Part shown: piece after piece, positions 11,048 to 22,721 of the stretch
How the letters are laid out: each line of letters opens with the position of its first letter
Numbering within the stretch: position 1 is the stretch's first letter
Assembly: GCA_022836615.1 (NCBI GenBank)
Contig: MU405329.1
Location: forward strand, 62,001 to 126,000
Reading direction: 5' to 3'
Source: Annulohypoxylon bovei var. microspora
Taxonomy: Eukaryota; Ascomycota; Sordariomycetes; Xylariales; Hypoxylaceae
Length of the DNA: 64,000 bases
Translations under genes and position numbers: made by a program
Notes under the pieces: model-generated
Databases searched by the model: none
The model's input: only the letters and a program-made list of their open reading frames with translations
What the model was told of the DNA's origin: nothing

Positions 11048-14000
11048 ACGGGCACATTTACGATGCTAGATTTATACGTAACGATGTGATGGAGACACGT
11101 TACTTTGAGGGCCAGGGACATGGAAATGGGATGAGGGACTTACATTCACGTGGAGAACGATTATTATTGTAAACTCTTATTCTATGCGCAGGGACCCAGG
11201 CTCGTGTGGCTGTGAATTGTCACCGGGGGATGCGGGCTTGTAGAGCCATTATTGTTTAATATTAATGTAAATAATTTATTACTTCACCACCACATTAGAC
11301 GAACTAGTCAGCCGCTCCTTTGTTACGCATTTATGTAGGCCTTTTTAACCTCGAGTGTTTGATTCTAAAGCGTGATTGGACTCGAAGTTGGCGGATGATA
11401 GGAATCCCGACATGGAAATAGGGTTTGTAAGCTTACCTATCTGTGGAAACGTTTCATGTCTTACCATTCAATCGTCCATGTTATCCCCACGACCGCCAGA
11501 CATGGGTCCAAAAAGCATCCACTAAAAAACACTTGTGTCGGCCAATTAAAAATCAAATTTCAACCTTGTAATTCCTTATCGATTTTCCTTAAAAGGTTAA
11601 AGCCTTCACTTCATGAAGGACATGGGGAAAGCATAAACGTTGAATGTGATTGGTTAATTACTTTATACCATGTTTAGTTTCTCGTAAACTGCCTTTTAAT
11701 TGGCTAAAAGGGCTGGTTTCAATGGATGCTTTTTGGACCCATGTCTGGCGGTCGTGGGGATACGCCGATTTGTATCCACCCGGTGGTCGGGTGATCTAAG
11801 ACTTCCGAGTGCTCCGTTCCGCAATAACTACACAACATAAAGGTGCATACGTATGAAGTACATCTTTGGCAGGGACAAGTAAGATTAGAAAGTTAGAAAA
11901 TGAGGTTCTCGTAAGATTTTTGTAGTTCTTATGTGTCTAGGTAGGTAGTGTTACTGTCCTCAATATCTACATCCGAGTACGTCCTCAGAACACACCTTGT
12001 TTTCAGTGATAAAGTTTCTATTTGAAATATAAATTGTTGAAGTAAACGCAGGTTATGAGTGTCATAGTTGTTATATTAGAAGGTTAAGTTACTAGGAGTA
12101 TGTAACGGGAGGTAGATAGTAGAGGAGCTATGGGTAAAGGGCGTATCCATCCACCTAATATTCTAACATAAATACTGGTGGTTTCGTTCGTAAATGAAGA
12201 TTGTAGAGGTCTATTCAAAGTTAGTATCGAAATAAAATATGGTAGTGATTAATAGTTTCGGTGGTCGATTTGAAATAATTATGTTACTTTAACTAAGTAG
12301 GTAGGTAGCTAGTACCTAAGGTACCTACCTATGTGAATGATTCGAATTAATAGAAATTATACACCGAATTTATTATAAATATAAACTGCTAGGTATCTTA
12401 TAATAAAAAAAATATAAGAGAAATATGTCAACGATAAAGCTAATGGTAGAATAGAACGACTCCATAGGTACCTACCAAACTAATATCAAGAAGGTATGAC
12501 TAAGAAGCACAAATATAATCATAAGTCACGACAGTCGGATATAAATTAAGTGCCATGAAAGGTTGTATCACACTTGTGCAAAACTAGACCGCTATAGTGT
12601 AAGTACTTACAATATTCGTGCGTTGTCGATATGCGCGTGGATGAAAAATAGGGGTAGTGCGCCCCGACTCATTAGGTATATAAGTGTTACCTAGCAGGCT
12701 AGCATAGGAGAGTATACGCCATGTAATAGGCTAATACTTGTCGTAACAGGAAACGGGAAACGTAGCACAGAAGCACAAATGCTGTGACTAGGTTGAAGCT
12801 TCGGAAGTGAACGGCTGCTCGCATCGCAGAACCTATACATATATAGAATTAAAGGACCATGATCTGATCTGCTGTGGTTACGGAATGGCAGAACATCCCG
12901 TAGTCGGGTTAAACAACTACCTAACAATTACGTGAATGCGGAAGAAGACCTTTTAGTATCTCCTTAGCTGGTATAGGGCAGTGCTACTGCGAAATTAGGG
13001 GCGATCTGCGGCCTTGAGCGGGTGAAGGATATAGGAATGTAACATACATATCAAACCTCACGTGGTTCAACATCCTTTTTGAATGCTATTGACAAGTTTG
13101 AGTTATGTTGTTCGTCTATTTGTACTCGACCCTAGAAGGGTTCTTGAAGAGTACCGACTTCCCCAAGCTCGAAAGGATGGGTGCTCGTGTCTAAAGAATC
13201 GTATGATTGCGGGTTTGCCCACTATATAATACTCACAATACCTAGATAAGTAGATAATTGAACTTCTAGGATATTGCCCCCGAATATAGGGTCTTGGGGA
13301 TAAAGAATGTTTAGAGGCACTAAATTAACTCCTCGAGATCTAATAGCTAACAAGGAACAGGGAGCTAGAGGGGCTTACCCCATACCTATACTTGTATACT
13401 TGGATATACCGGAAACTTGCAGTTCTTCCTGGTTATTAATGACTTTGGTGCCAATGGGATTGTTCTTCTAGCCCCCATGACGCGCGGCATCTAATTCGAC
13501 CCCATCTTCGAATGGAGATTCCTCGTGGCTCGCCTTCTCCTTCCAGGCATGCTAGTAACTGGTGCGAGACCTTCGAGGCCCCCTTATCCTCGCTGGCCCG
13601 GGTTCTCGGCACACACCGTCCGCTTGCCACGCGTTCTACATCCGATCTTGCAGTTCGATGACTTGCGGTGCCGATCCGGGCAAGATACAGTAATACACAG
13701 CCAAGATCCAATGAAGCGTTACTTTGGAACCGAATCACTAGGAACGTGGCGATGCAACTAAAAGCTTAATTCGACGTCTTTAGCAGCACTGAGAAGAGCC
13801 GCATGCCTAAAAGAGAAAACTTTCAGGATTCTGACTCTCTGATTGGATGTTGATTAGATGTAAGGTCGACAACTCAGGAAGGTCGAAAAGGGGTTTCATC
13901 GACGTTGTATTTTGAGCTACCAGATTAGAGCCTCTGGAAAATTCCGACTAATACGACATCATCCAAGGCAAGTGAACACACTGCTAACCTAATTACCTGG

Positions 14001-16370
14001 GAATAGACGGCAAATCAACTCGGAGATGAACGATAAGGATGAGGGCGAGGGTGAGGATGAGGATTAGGATGAAAACGAGGTTGAGTGAAATCGATTAACG
14101 ATTGAACCTATGGTCCAGGTTTAGCTCATGATCTCCGATCCGAGACGACCCGAGGGCTGTTGGTCGGCCTAATGACATAGTGGCGAGGGTATAATAGCCT
14201 TGTTAGTCACAGGATTTACGGATTTACGGTGATCGACATTTGATGGTTCTAATGTGACCATACGCGATACTTGATACCGCAACTCCTAATGCAGGTTGGA
14301 TGAATCATATGTCATAGGCATGTAATACGACCAAAACGACTTAAACCGACGAACAAACATGGCTAAATAGCGCTACAAGCTGCCGAGCTACTGTATAGAA
14401 TCACGAGATGGAAAAAAAGAAAGAAAAGAGATGGAAGGATGGATATGGATTTCTAAGCGACGGCCCCATAAGCAGGCCCGAGGGTCCGGTCCCGGCAAAG
14501 CCGCAAGTGGAGATATGATAGGCGTAAACAAGAAAGAAGCGGAACTACGAGATTGGGAAAGGGATTGGGAAAAAAAGTAGAAGGATCCAGAAACAATAGA
14601 ATAAAGGGAGAATTAAAGAAGGGGGTGGGAAACAAAGGAAGAGTCGGTAAGTGACTCATTTCCGGCATAAGCGAGATCGTTTGACTCTTACAGAAATGGC
14701 GCAGCGGGAAAATGATTGATATATATGATACCTAACAGAATAGGGATGGGATATGGAATATGGATATACATGGAAAAGGTGGGAAAAGGTGGAAAGATAC
14801 ATCCAGATGCAGAAAAGAATCATGGATGTTCAACGTTTCGTCTAGGTGGGATGTGGCGGTTTGTTGCTGCATCCGTTACTGCTGTTACCTGTAAAAGTAG
14901 GTACCGTGTTACAATCACATATGCGCGTAGACTGGTAGATGGGGGGTAGATACCTCAGATACCTACAGATGTAGGTAGTAATTTCCAATGCGAGGCCGGA
15001 AATAAGTTACCATCCATGTGAAGAAAAAAGCGAGGCGCGCCCGACCTCTCCGAAAAGTGGAGATATCAATGGAGGGGAAAGTGGACAGGACCGGCCGGAT
15101 GTGTTCATTCTTATTGTTGATTCTTTTTGGTAGACCAATCCCATCAATCAATTCAAAAAATCTAACCATTGGCAAGAGCAACTTGAAATGTTCATTTTAT
15201 TTATGTACATACTAGGTATGTAAAATTCTACATAGCAGGTAACTTTAGGTACGCACACATGTAAGTACCTTTATATGGATACTTATGTACATCATACATC
15301 GATCCATCCATCATTGAATGTTTAAGGTAAGGCAATCACCAGTCACCAGTCCACAGTCCACAGTTCGCAGTCCACCAGCAGCAACAGCGACCAGCGACCA
15401 CATAACACATTACATTAAAATATGTACAATACAAAATTTTTACTACATTTGATCCTACCAATAACACAATCACAGTTGACTGTTGACAGGTTACAAGCAT
15501 AAGTCATCGACTCGCCCGCCTTTGCCCGGGGGTAACCAATTCAGTATTGCCTTATGGATATTTGAACTTAAGTTATTGGATTATTAAGATTATCAAGATT
15601 ATTAACCTGTTTTTAATACTTGAATCGTATCCGTACCGGAGCTGTCTACGTTTGCCTACACCTTTTACCTACTTCATCCATTTTCTATTACCAAAAGGTA
15701 CACATGCATACCACTTAACTCCTCAAGTGCTTAACTTGGAGTTCCTTCAACTTGCTTTCTACCTAACTTTAGGTACCTAGCTTTGCTTTGCTCTGCTTAC
15801 CTCATGTGGCTCTCTGGCTTGTGACCTGAACCCTTTTCATTATTACCTCGAGCTCTTCTACTTTTACCTGCACCTACTAGGTACGCTACATAACATAACC
15901 TATATACCTACACATTCCTTCGTACTTCGGGTCGCTCGGAGCAAACCCTTTTTCCTAATCATACGACGGGGAATTCTAACATTTGAAGGCCGATCTGCCC
16001 AGTACTAACTGGGCCTTTCGGAATAAAAAAGAAATAAGATAAAAACAACAAACCTGAGTCAAAGTCATTTCCAAAACCTGGAGGCGCGTTTGTGTTTATA
16101 TGAGAGCCGACACAACGTCTCACACATCCACACATCCTACTTACATCCCTACCTACCTTTCTCGTAACAAATCTGCTAGTCTACGCAAGCAGACTACGCA
16201 ATACAAAGACACACATCCTGTACACATACGCAAACGCATATCCTATCGGCAGACGCAGGTACAGACACAGCCCTGTTGCATAGGTACCCATACACCACCC
16301 GTCGTTGAAGCTTACCAATCCCAATCCCCATCTCTTCTTCCAAGAGTACAAGTAGTCGTGGGAGGTACCA
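11048..16370. other. Large gene-poor intergenic region
   Basis: This 5.3-kb region carries one MITE (11484-11760) but no gene I can support. Short open frames at 13436-13761, 14453-14668, 14716-14949 and 15018-15215 overlap on both strands and show no recognisable protein. TAGGTAGGTACC-type palindromes occur near 11938, 12296 and 15240; there is a GAGGATGAGG-like purine tract near 14040 and an imperfect CAGTCCA repeat at about 15338-15400. The last kilobase is the pyrimidine- and ACC-rich leader of the methyltransferase gene. Confidence 0.55.
11484..11760. mobile_element. 277-bp MITE, Tc1/mariner (Fot1/pogo-like) type, TA target duplication
   Basis: The element has perfect 38-bp terminal inverted repeats (11484-11521 and 11723-11760), starting TCCCCACGACCGCCAGACAT on each outer end. 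Both ends are flanked by the dinucleotide TA (11482-11483 and 11761-11762), the target duplication of Tc1/mariner transposons. An internal motif GCCAATTAAAA is also mirrored (about 11541 and 11694). No transposase is encoded, so it is non-autonomous. Fungal Fot1/pogo elements have TIRs of similar length and TA duplications, which is why I favour that group. The perfect TIRs suggest recent movement or little RIP. Confidence 0.9.
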
Positions 16371-17591
16371 ATGGCTGCTGCTGTAACTGCACCGCAACCT
16401 GCTATCACTCCTGCGATACCAGGTCGGAACGATAGTAGTGATAGCTCTCGTTCCAGTCAGACGAGTACCGAGAAGGTCAAGCTCACCTCTCAGCTCCGCA
16501 CCTCCTCGTCGTTGTCAAAGCATCATCGTAGCAGCCATGAAAGCAATTCTCAGGTCGACCGCTCTGTCCAGCCCAAGCGGTGGAAGACCATCCTCAAGGC
16601 CTTCAAGCACATCCACAACCTGACCCCAAAGGAAGTTGATGACTTCATGGCATCGTATGAGATCTACAACTTGGACTGGGCCAACGAGGATGAGATGGTC
16701 AAGGCTTTCGGCCCCAACTACCAGCAGCGCGTCGGCGATTGCCTTCGCTCTTATTACTCGGTGTTGAACCATCTTTGCAGTCTTGGCGACGTCGAGAAGA
16801 TGTACATCCCGCCGCTGATGGACAAGAAGGCGTCCGTTCTAGACAACCAGTTGCTCTATGAAGAGTCTATCGCGAAAGATATTGGATTGAAAGAGGGCAT
16901 GAAAGTGCTAGATCTCGGATGCGGCCGTGGGCGCGTCGCCGCACATATGACAAGCTTTAGCGGAGCTCATGTGACTGGTCTAAATATCGATGCGAATCAG
17001 ATCGCGCAGGCTAAAGAATGGAATGAACGGTGTGGGTTTAACAACGAGTTCGTGGTGCACGACCAGAACGATCTGCCCTTACCGTTTCCCGACGAGTCTT
17101 TCGATGCCTTCTATGAGATCCAAGCGCTCAGTCTCTGCAAGGACCCCTCCGCGACCTTCAAAGAGGTCTACCGTCTGCTAAAGCCTGGCGCCAAATTCTC
17201 GCTGTTAGATTGGGTCAGCTTGCCGCCGTACAACCCGGAGGATCCTATCCATGCGGGACTCATGCGCCGCGTTAAACCTCTAATCGGCGCTGTGGGCACT
17301 CCGACACCGGCAAGTTTTGAGAAGGCCCTGATGGATGCCGGCTTCACCGTTACGAGGTCGGACAACCCTAGCATAGACGGCCTGCAAGCCCCGCTCATTG
17401 ACAAAGTCGACATTTACTTCCGCTCCGTTAGGCGTGTCATTCACGGTCTTGTCCGATTGCACGCACTGCCGCCGCACTTTAGGATCCTCATGGATAGGCT
17501 ATGTCTTGACGGTCAGGCATTTGTACAGATGGACAACATGCGCCTTATCACTACAACATATCGGATCATCGCAGAGAAGCCTTCGGTATGA
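16371..17591 (+). CDS. SAM-dependent methyltransferase, Erg6-like, 406 aa
   Basis: This is a single-exon gene. The first ~65 residues are Ser/Thr-rich and disordered. Residues ~75-170 match the helical N-terminal part of sterol C24-methyltransferase-like enzymes. The class I Rossmann fold follows: motif I is VLDLGCGRGRVAAH (from about V179), then VTGLNIDANQIAQAKEWN, then LPFPDESFDAFYEIQALSLC, then LLKPGAKFSLLDW. The length and the order of these motifs fit the Erg6/SMT family (yeast Erg6 383 aa), but the N-terminal aromatic region I signature of true Erg6 is not clearly present. It may therefore be a paralogue acting on another lipid or secondary metabolite. The start is the ATG at 16371, after a long leader. 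The methyltransferase fold is certain; the substrate is not. Confidence 0.87.
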   Translation: MAAAVTAPQPAITPAIPGRNDSSDSSRSSQTSTEKVKLTSQLRTSSSLSKHHRSSHESNSQVDRSVQPKRWKTILKAFKHIHNLTPKEVDDFMASYEIYNLDWANEDEMVKAFGPNYQQRVGDCLRSYYSVLNHLCSLGDVEKMYIPPLMDKKASVLDNQLLYEESIAKDIGLKEGMKVLDLGCGRGRVAAHMTSFSGAHVTGLNIDANQIAQAKEWNERCGFNNEFVVHDQNDLPLPFPDESFDAFYEIQALSLCKDPSATFKEVYRLLKPGAKFSLLDWVSLPPYNPEDPIHAGLMRRVKPLIGAVGTPTPASFEKALMDAGFTVTRSDNPSIDGLQAPLIDKVDIYFRSVRRVIHGLVRLHALPPHFRILMDRLCLDGQAFVQMDNMRLITTTYRIIAEKPSV

Positions 17592-18987
17592 TGAAAGTTG
17601 AGAAGACGCTAAGAGGAGGGGAATGGAATTTCACAAAATTTTTATGAGGGTGGATTGGGACGCGGCCATCGGAAGTCGGAAGGTTCGGCACCATTTTTGG
17701 TATGGCGCTCTCGTCATCCACGATTGCGCTTCATCCTTTTTTTTTGGGCGGGGCGAACATCATTTATTTATTATGAACCTACACTTGACGAAACTCCCAC
17801 TCTACTCCGTAGCAGAAGCCCCCCTTTACCTTCGCCCTTCTATTCGATTTTCTTTCCCTAAAGCGACTTTAGACCTCGGCGAAGCATTGATCGGCATTTT
17901 TACACTTAATAGCATTCTGCATATTGCGTTGCTTTTTACCGGGAAGGGGAGGGGTGTTCTGTTCTTGTCATCTTTGCCTCATACCTAATACACGACATGA
18001 TTTTACATTTACGAGTAAGGGTGGCTACCGAGGGAGTGGGGAGTTGGTTTCGCTTCTCTTCAGCCTCCGATTACCAAGCACAGTCGGAGTTGAGCAATTC
18101 TTTTCAACCTATTAGAGGGCGATCAGGCGTTCTCTTCGCTTTGACGCGATACGAGTACATATCTAGGCGGTAGTGGTAGTGAATTCTACAAATGTTCTTC
18201 AAATTTTGATTCCATATGACACCAGTGGTTTGCTTCTACATCTAGTTACATCATATTGTTTGATTCCCGCATATGATCAACCACTGGCTCGGTCGTGCAA
18301 CGTAGGAAAGGTGAATACCTGGATCCGCCAAATGCGCGAACAAAATGCGACTTTTGAAATACAGTCAGACGCGGTAGACTAGAAGATCTGGCAGCTGCTT
18401 ACGAAGTCCTCTAGTTTAAATTCATTTCGTTTCTTGCTAACGGGGTTCTGCAGATATCGATTCGAGATCACTTTCGAATATGAGGTCCCCCTTCAAAGAG
18501 AGGGAGGACACAATAATGTTCAAGCTGTGCAAAGGACTTCATTTTTTTTTCATTTGATCATATTTCATTACCTATTGTTTCTCGTCTTGTCAATTCGTGT
18601 GTGGTTTAATTGATGAAAACTCGCCCCGTTTGCGGTACTTCCGTTTTTTGTCATGGAGCCATGCTAGCATTCCAGCGACATATAGGCCTTACTTAGGGCA
18701 AAGTACCGGAATAGAAAGACGGGAAAAGAAACACGCGCATAGGAACAATTAATTGTGAACTTAGCTGAACAATCCCTTGTGGGCATGTATTCTTACACAT
18801 TTTATGAGATCTTGAAGAGTTTCAGCGTTTTAGACGCCTGTACATTTGGCCCGCTCACGACCATATTACTACACATCCACAGTATTCTACATCTTCATCT
18901 TTCATCGTCTCATTCCTTAATATACAAATATTAGATCCTGTTAGAGACTTTCTAACTATCGATCTCTAGCTATAGCTAGAACTTATT
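17592..18987. other. Intergenic region
   Basis: This 1.4-kb spacer between two same-direction genes should hold the 3' end of the methyltransferase mRNA and the promoter of the next gene. It contains one copy of the 11-mer TACCGGAATAG (18714-18724) and a TAGCTATAGCTA palindrome just before the next start. No gene is seen. Confidence 0.55.
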
Positions 18988-21321
18988 ATGTTATCGATTG
19001 GCGAAACAAAGCGACCCCCAGAGGGCTTCGTTAGTGATAATGACAAGGACGTGAAGGCGTCGTCAGCGGACGACGATTCTCTCCTTGACTACTTTCCTTT
19101 CGAAGAGATCAGTTCTTACACAGATGGTACGGCGAACGCTGCAGCAGAAGATATCGCGGCATTAGTTGCATGGCGACCGATAGGTCTTAGCCGATCGAGG
19201 TTGAAAAGCCTACCTGACATGCAGCACGTTATAAACTGGATTATGGGACGAAATATTGTAACACATGAGGACATACAATCTGCCGAGCGGCCAGCTAGGA
19301 CTAGCAAGAAGAGCGAGGCAACCATGGCTAGCTTAGGGCAGGAAAGCGAGCAGCATGTTAGCCGACCGAAACTAATAGATGAGGATTTCTTTGATATAGG
19401 GGACGTTCAGGATATATGCCCCGCATGCACGACGCCGTACTGCACTGCTATCGACTCACTTCCGTTCAAGGGGAGCTTGCGGCTCAGCTACAACGACCCC
19501 GAGACGCACACCTGGTCTATCGGCGACAAGTACGTCATGACCGAGTCGATCGACGACGAAAACCCGGAGCAGACTCAGGTTCCATTGGTCCGAGCTACTC
19601 AGCTGCTTAAGAGATCAAATGTGCCCGTGCCGAATGTGCTCGCAGGCTGGAAGGAAAATGGGAGGGTCATTACGATTTCCGAGAAGCCGGAAGGAGAACG
19701 GCTGTACGATATATGGTGGGACCTCGATCAAGACGAAAGGGAGAAAATCGCAAAGGAAGTCGCGCGTCATATGGATCGGTGGCGAATGTGTGTGGCAGAT
19801 TCAATCTCGAGTCTTTCAGGCGGTCCGGTGTGGGGACACGATCACCTCTTCGGCACGCGGCGGGAAGGCTTTGGACCGTTCGAGTCTGACGAGCAATTGT
19901 GGGACACCATACATACCAGGTTGAAAGAGAAAAATGTCGACGAGAGCGTGATACAGACGCTCAAAGATTACATGCCGGAATCAGCTCCGTGCCTCTTCAC
20001 GCACGGCGACGTATCCAGCGTCAACATACTAATTCGCGATAGCAAGGTCTCAGCGATCCTGGGGTTCGACAACGCGGCTAGGCTCCCCGCGTGGGCCGAG
20101 TACGTGGCGGCGCATTTCTGCTGCTGCAAGGAGGACGAGCAGTGGAAGGCGATGCTCACTAGGCATATGACACGTTATCCACGTACGAGGGATTGGTGGG
20201 CCCTGTGGGCCTCAGTCGAGAACCACGTGTCGAATGGGGACAGGAAGCGTGTCGCCAAGCTCGTGGCCCGCTGCAGGCGGTGGCAGAAGTCCCCGGAGGA
20301 GAAGCGGGCGTACACATTCGACGCCGAGGATGGCGAGAGGCCGCGGGACAGTCCTAACTGCCCTCCAAGCAGCACGCTGTCAGACCTAATGCCGGGGCTG
20401 AACTTGCGACATCCTGTCTGGGAGAGCGTGGAGAAGGGGAAGAGGCGGCGAGAGGACTTCGAGCACACGCTGCAGAAGAAGCTCATGAAGCCGAGGCGCT
20501 ACACCGAGCTGCTGGAAGACCCGGACTGGCAGGAGCCCGTCGGCTCGCAGTCGGGAGACAGCGACATCATAGTGCCGCTGAACGAGCTGGCCCTGTCGGA
20601 GATCGAGCGGCGCATGGAAGCCGAAAGAGCCAGGCTGCGAGAAAGCGAAGCAGCGGGCGGAACTTCGCCGGTGCCCAGGCGTATAAGTATCGAGCGATGG
20701 CTCGCGGAGAGCGTAAGGGGGCGACGGGCCATAAGGCCGCTGCTGCTGAAGCACGCGACGGACCCAAAAGGTGAAGCGACCCCGCCCGTCAGCCCGACGA
20801 AAGGCCCGCCCTGGAGGGAGCGGCAGCGGTCCTTCGAAAGACCGCAGAATAATACGTCGAAGGGGCTACGGCCCTTCAGCCTAACCCAGTCCGGCCTGAT
20901 ATCGGAGGCGGCGAAGAAGAACCTACGGGAAATCGGCGAGAGGCAAGAGAAGGTCGAGGAAATCGACGAGGCCGACAGCCGCGAAAAGGCACTGCGGTCG
21001 CTCGAGGGCGGTGGGGAAGACGTTCGTGCTGCTGCTGGCACCGCCGCCGCCGATAAGCTGCCGTCCGAGAGCGAGAGGGCCAGACATAGCGCGCCCGCCC
21101 AAGGCAAACGGGCCTCGATCTTTCGCGAGAGGACCAGGCCGGGGTCGCTGTACTTGGCGGTCGCGACTGCGGGGGCTGAGGGGCGGACGAGGCGATACCG
21201 GAGGAGCCTGTCCGAGGAGCGAGCTGAGGTGGCGGAGGAGGGTCAGGGTCCGCAGAGCGTGGTGCCGCAAGAGGGTGGCACGCATCCAGGAAACATGGTT
21301 CACGATCCGGGGACTAGCTAG
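18988..21321 (+). CDS. Aminoglycoside phosphotransferase-fold protein, probable pseudokinase, 777 aa
   Basis: This is a single-exon gene. The kinase-like fold of the APH family spans about residues 160-430. The ATP-side sequence is poorly conserved. The catalytic loop is HGDVSSVNIL (H339, D341, N346). The following metal-binding segment reads AILGFDNAARLPAWAEY, where the family normally has an Asp at the position of G359 (IIDWE-type motif). The third catalytic acidic residue is therefore missing, and phosphotransfer is doubtful. The C-terminal ~350 residues are a charged, Arg/Glu-rich, probably disordered region with Ser-Pro sites, not part of standard APH proteins. Codon GC content rises strongly in this tail. 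Fungal genomes carry many APH-domain proteins of unknown role. A binding or regulatory role is inferred; the substrate is unknown. Confidence 0.82.
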   Translation: MLSIGETKRPPEGFVSDNDKDVKASSADDDSLLDYFPFEEISSYTDGTANAAAEDIAALVAWRPIGLSRSRLKSLPDMQHVINWIMGRNIVTHEDIQSAERPARTSKKSEATMASLGQESEQHVSRPKLIDEDFFDIGDVQDICPACTTPYCTAIDSLPFKGSLRLSYNDPETHTWSIGDKYVMTESIDDENPEQTQVPLVRATQLLKRSNVPVPNVLAGWKENGRVITISEKPEGERLYDIWWDLDQDEREKIAKEVARHMDRWRMCVADSISSLSGGPVWGHDHLFGTRREGFGPFESDEQLWDTIHTRLKEKNVDESVIQTLKDYMPESAPCLFTHGDVSSVNILIRDSKVSAILGFDNAARLPAWAEYVAAHFCCCKEDEQWKAMLTRHMTRYPRTRDWWALWASVENHVSNGDRKRVAKLVARCRRWQKSPEEKRAYTFDAEDGERPRDSPNCPPSSTLSDLMPGLNLRHPVWESVEKGKRRREDFEHTLQKKLMKPRRYTELLEDPDWQEPVGSQSGDSDIIVPLNELALSEIERRMEAERARLRESEAAGGTSPVPRRISIERWLAESVRGRRAIRPLLLKHATDPKGEATPPVSPTKGPPWRERQRSFERPQNNTSKGLRPFSLTQSGLISEAAKKNLREIGERQEKVEEIDEADSREKALRSLEGGGEDVRAAAGTAAADKLPSESERARHSAPAQGKRASIFRERTRPGSLYLAVATAGAEGRTRRYRRSLSEERAEVAEEGQGPQSVVPQEGGTHPGNMVHDPGTS

Positions 21322-22190
21322 GTGGCTTTTCTGCTTTAGGAGTGACGTGATCGGGTACTTTGATATAACTAGGTAGATCTACGATATATCTTTTTGCAGG
21401 ATTTGTGGGAGATAGGCGAACTGCATCCTGTCTCCTTATTGGTGGGTGCGGGTTGGCGCATGTATAATCCCTGTTGGATATGGAGGATGGGGATGGGATT
21501 TGATCCCTCAAAAGCAAAATTCAGTCTTCACGGCGGGTACTTGTCCCTTCGAATTATCTGCTATGGTGTCTTTACTTCCTCAAATTAATGACTTTATAAT
21601 AATAAAAATATCAATAATATTTAAAATAAGAATGAATTGGATGGCGATGTATATTTAGGAGATCAGAGAGACTTAGTTAGTCGGAAGACAGGTCCTCTCC
21701 ATTCTATCATTGTAGACATAGAAAAATGTAAATATCTCGTATACACATGTAAGTTATTACACAAATTTTCGTGTTGCGTGTATATCAATGCCGAATCATA
21801 TTAATAGCGTCAAGGATAGTGCAATCATTTACGTTCTAGCTATAACATAGAACGAAAGGCAGTGGGATATTAAACGAGGCATGTCAGTAGTAGTGTGAGA
21901 ATATTATTTCTTGAATCATTCTAACGCTTGAGAATTGGCGACCCCTTTATATCACCATAATTACCAATTGTCTGCAAACTATGCACATGTAACGACTTCC
22001 AAATCTAGTTAGCTCCTAGGTTAGAGCTGTTGATATATGATTTCCTACCAGGTAGCTGAGAGTTATACACACGATTTCCAATTAAGGGGATAATATTTAA
22101 TATTGCCTATGTACCTGCTCATTAACATACCTAACCTAGTAATGACATGACTTTGTCTTTACGCAAATATTCATAAATATTCCTAGCTAC
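21322..22190. other. Intergenic region between convergent genes
   Basis: About 0.9 kb of AT-rich DNA should hold two 3' untranslated regions. No gene or repeat of note is seen apart from short AAATAT runs. Confidence 0.6.
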
Positions 22191-22721
22191 CTATTTAAAT
22201 TCAACATCTTCTAACTCAGATGGGTCTACAAATGGGTTTTCTAGCTTCACCGGCCGAATTATTTGAGGGTTATTACTGGACGAGGGTATATGTTGTTTTC
22301 CCCTCGCGCCGGCCCTGGTTCCATTGAAGGTGCTCATCATCGGCGGATGGAGGTAATCAGTAGATCCAACTTCTGGACGATGGTAAACTGCTCTTGGTGT
22401 CATAGGTCCTGATACGCACCAATCAGAATTTCCTGTTGCTACGTTGAACGCCGCGGAGTCGTGAGTGTCCGATCTGGGAGACATCGGATCTTGTCCTTGG
22501 GTTTGCGGTAGTGGCTGCGTTTCTATGTCGTTGTTTCTGAATGTTCTAGACCGTCTGTAACGGTTATGTTTCGTAAAGAGATGATGTAAAATGGCAACCA
22601 CAATTACTGAGCCCGAAATAGAAAATATCACTATTAGCCAAGTTTTGGATTTAACAAAGTCGAAGTTGGCTGACCTTGCTGCTATAGATGATTCAGCGGG
22701 GATAATAATAGCGGAAGGCAT
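22191..22721 (-). CDS. Small single-pass membrane protein, function unknown, 176 aa
   Basis: This is a single open exon on the minus strand with ATG at 22721. A short N-terminal part is followed by one hydrophobic helix (WLIVIFSISGSVIVVAILHH, about residues 28-47). A basic stop-transfer stretch (KHNRYRRSR) then precedes a polar, Pro/Ser-rich tail with TP and SP sites. The topology is most likely N-outside, C-cytosolic. Many fungal proteins of this plan are the C-terminal part of longer cell-surface proteins whose Ser/Thr-rich ectodomain lies upstream, so a missed 5' exon is possible. No such exon was found by eye, and the upstream 3.4 kb looks non-coding. No family is recognised. Confidence 0.6.
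   Translation of the reverse strand: MPSAIIIPAESSIAARSANFDFVKSKTWLIVIFSISGSVIVVAILHHLFTKHNRYRRSRTFRNNDIETQPLPQTQGQDPMSPRSDTHDSAAFNVATGNSDWCVSGPMTPRAVYHRPEVGSTDYLHPPMMSTFNGTRAGARGKQHIPSSSNNPQIIRPVKLENPFVDPSELEDVEFK

Noticed and set aside
13436..13761. Overlapping 100- and 78-codon frames on opposite strands in a GC-richer patch
   Set aside because: No signal peptide, domain or splice pattern; mirror open frames are expected in GC-rich non-coding DNA.
20499..21303. Long minus-strand frames (up to 202 codons) opposite the APH-fold gene
   Set aside because: They are shadows caused by the high GC and codon bias of the real plus-strand gene.
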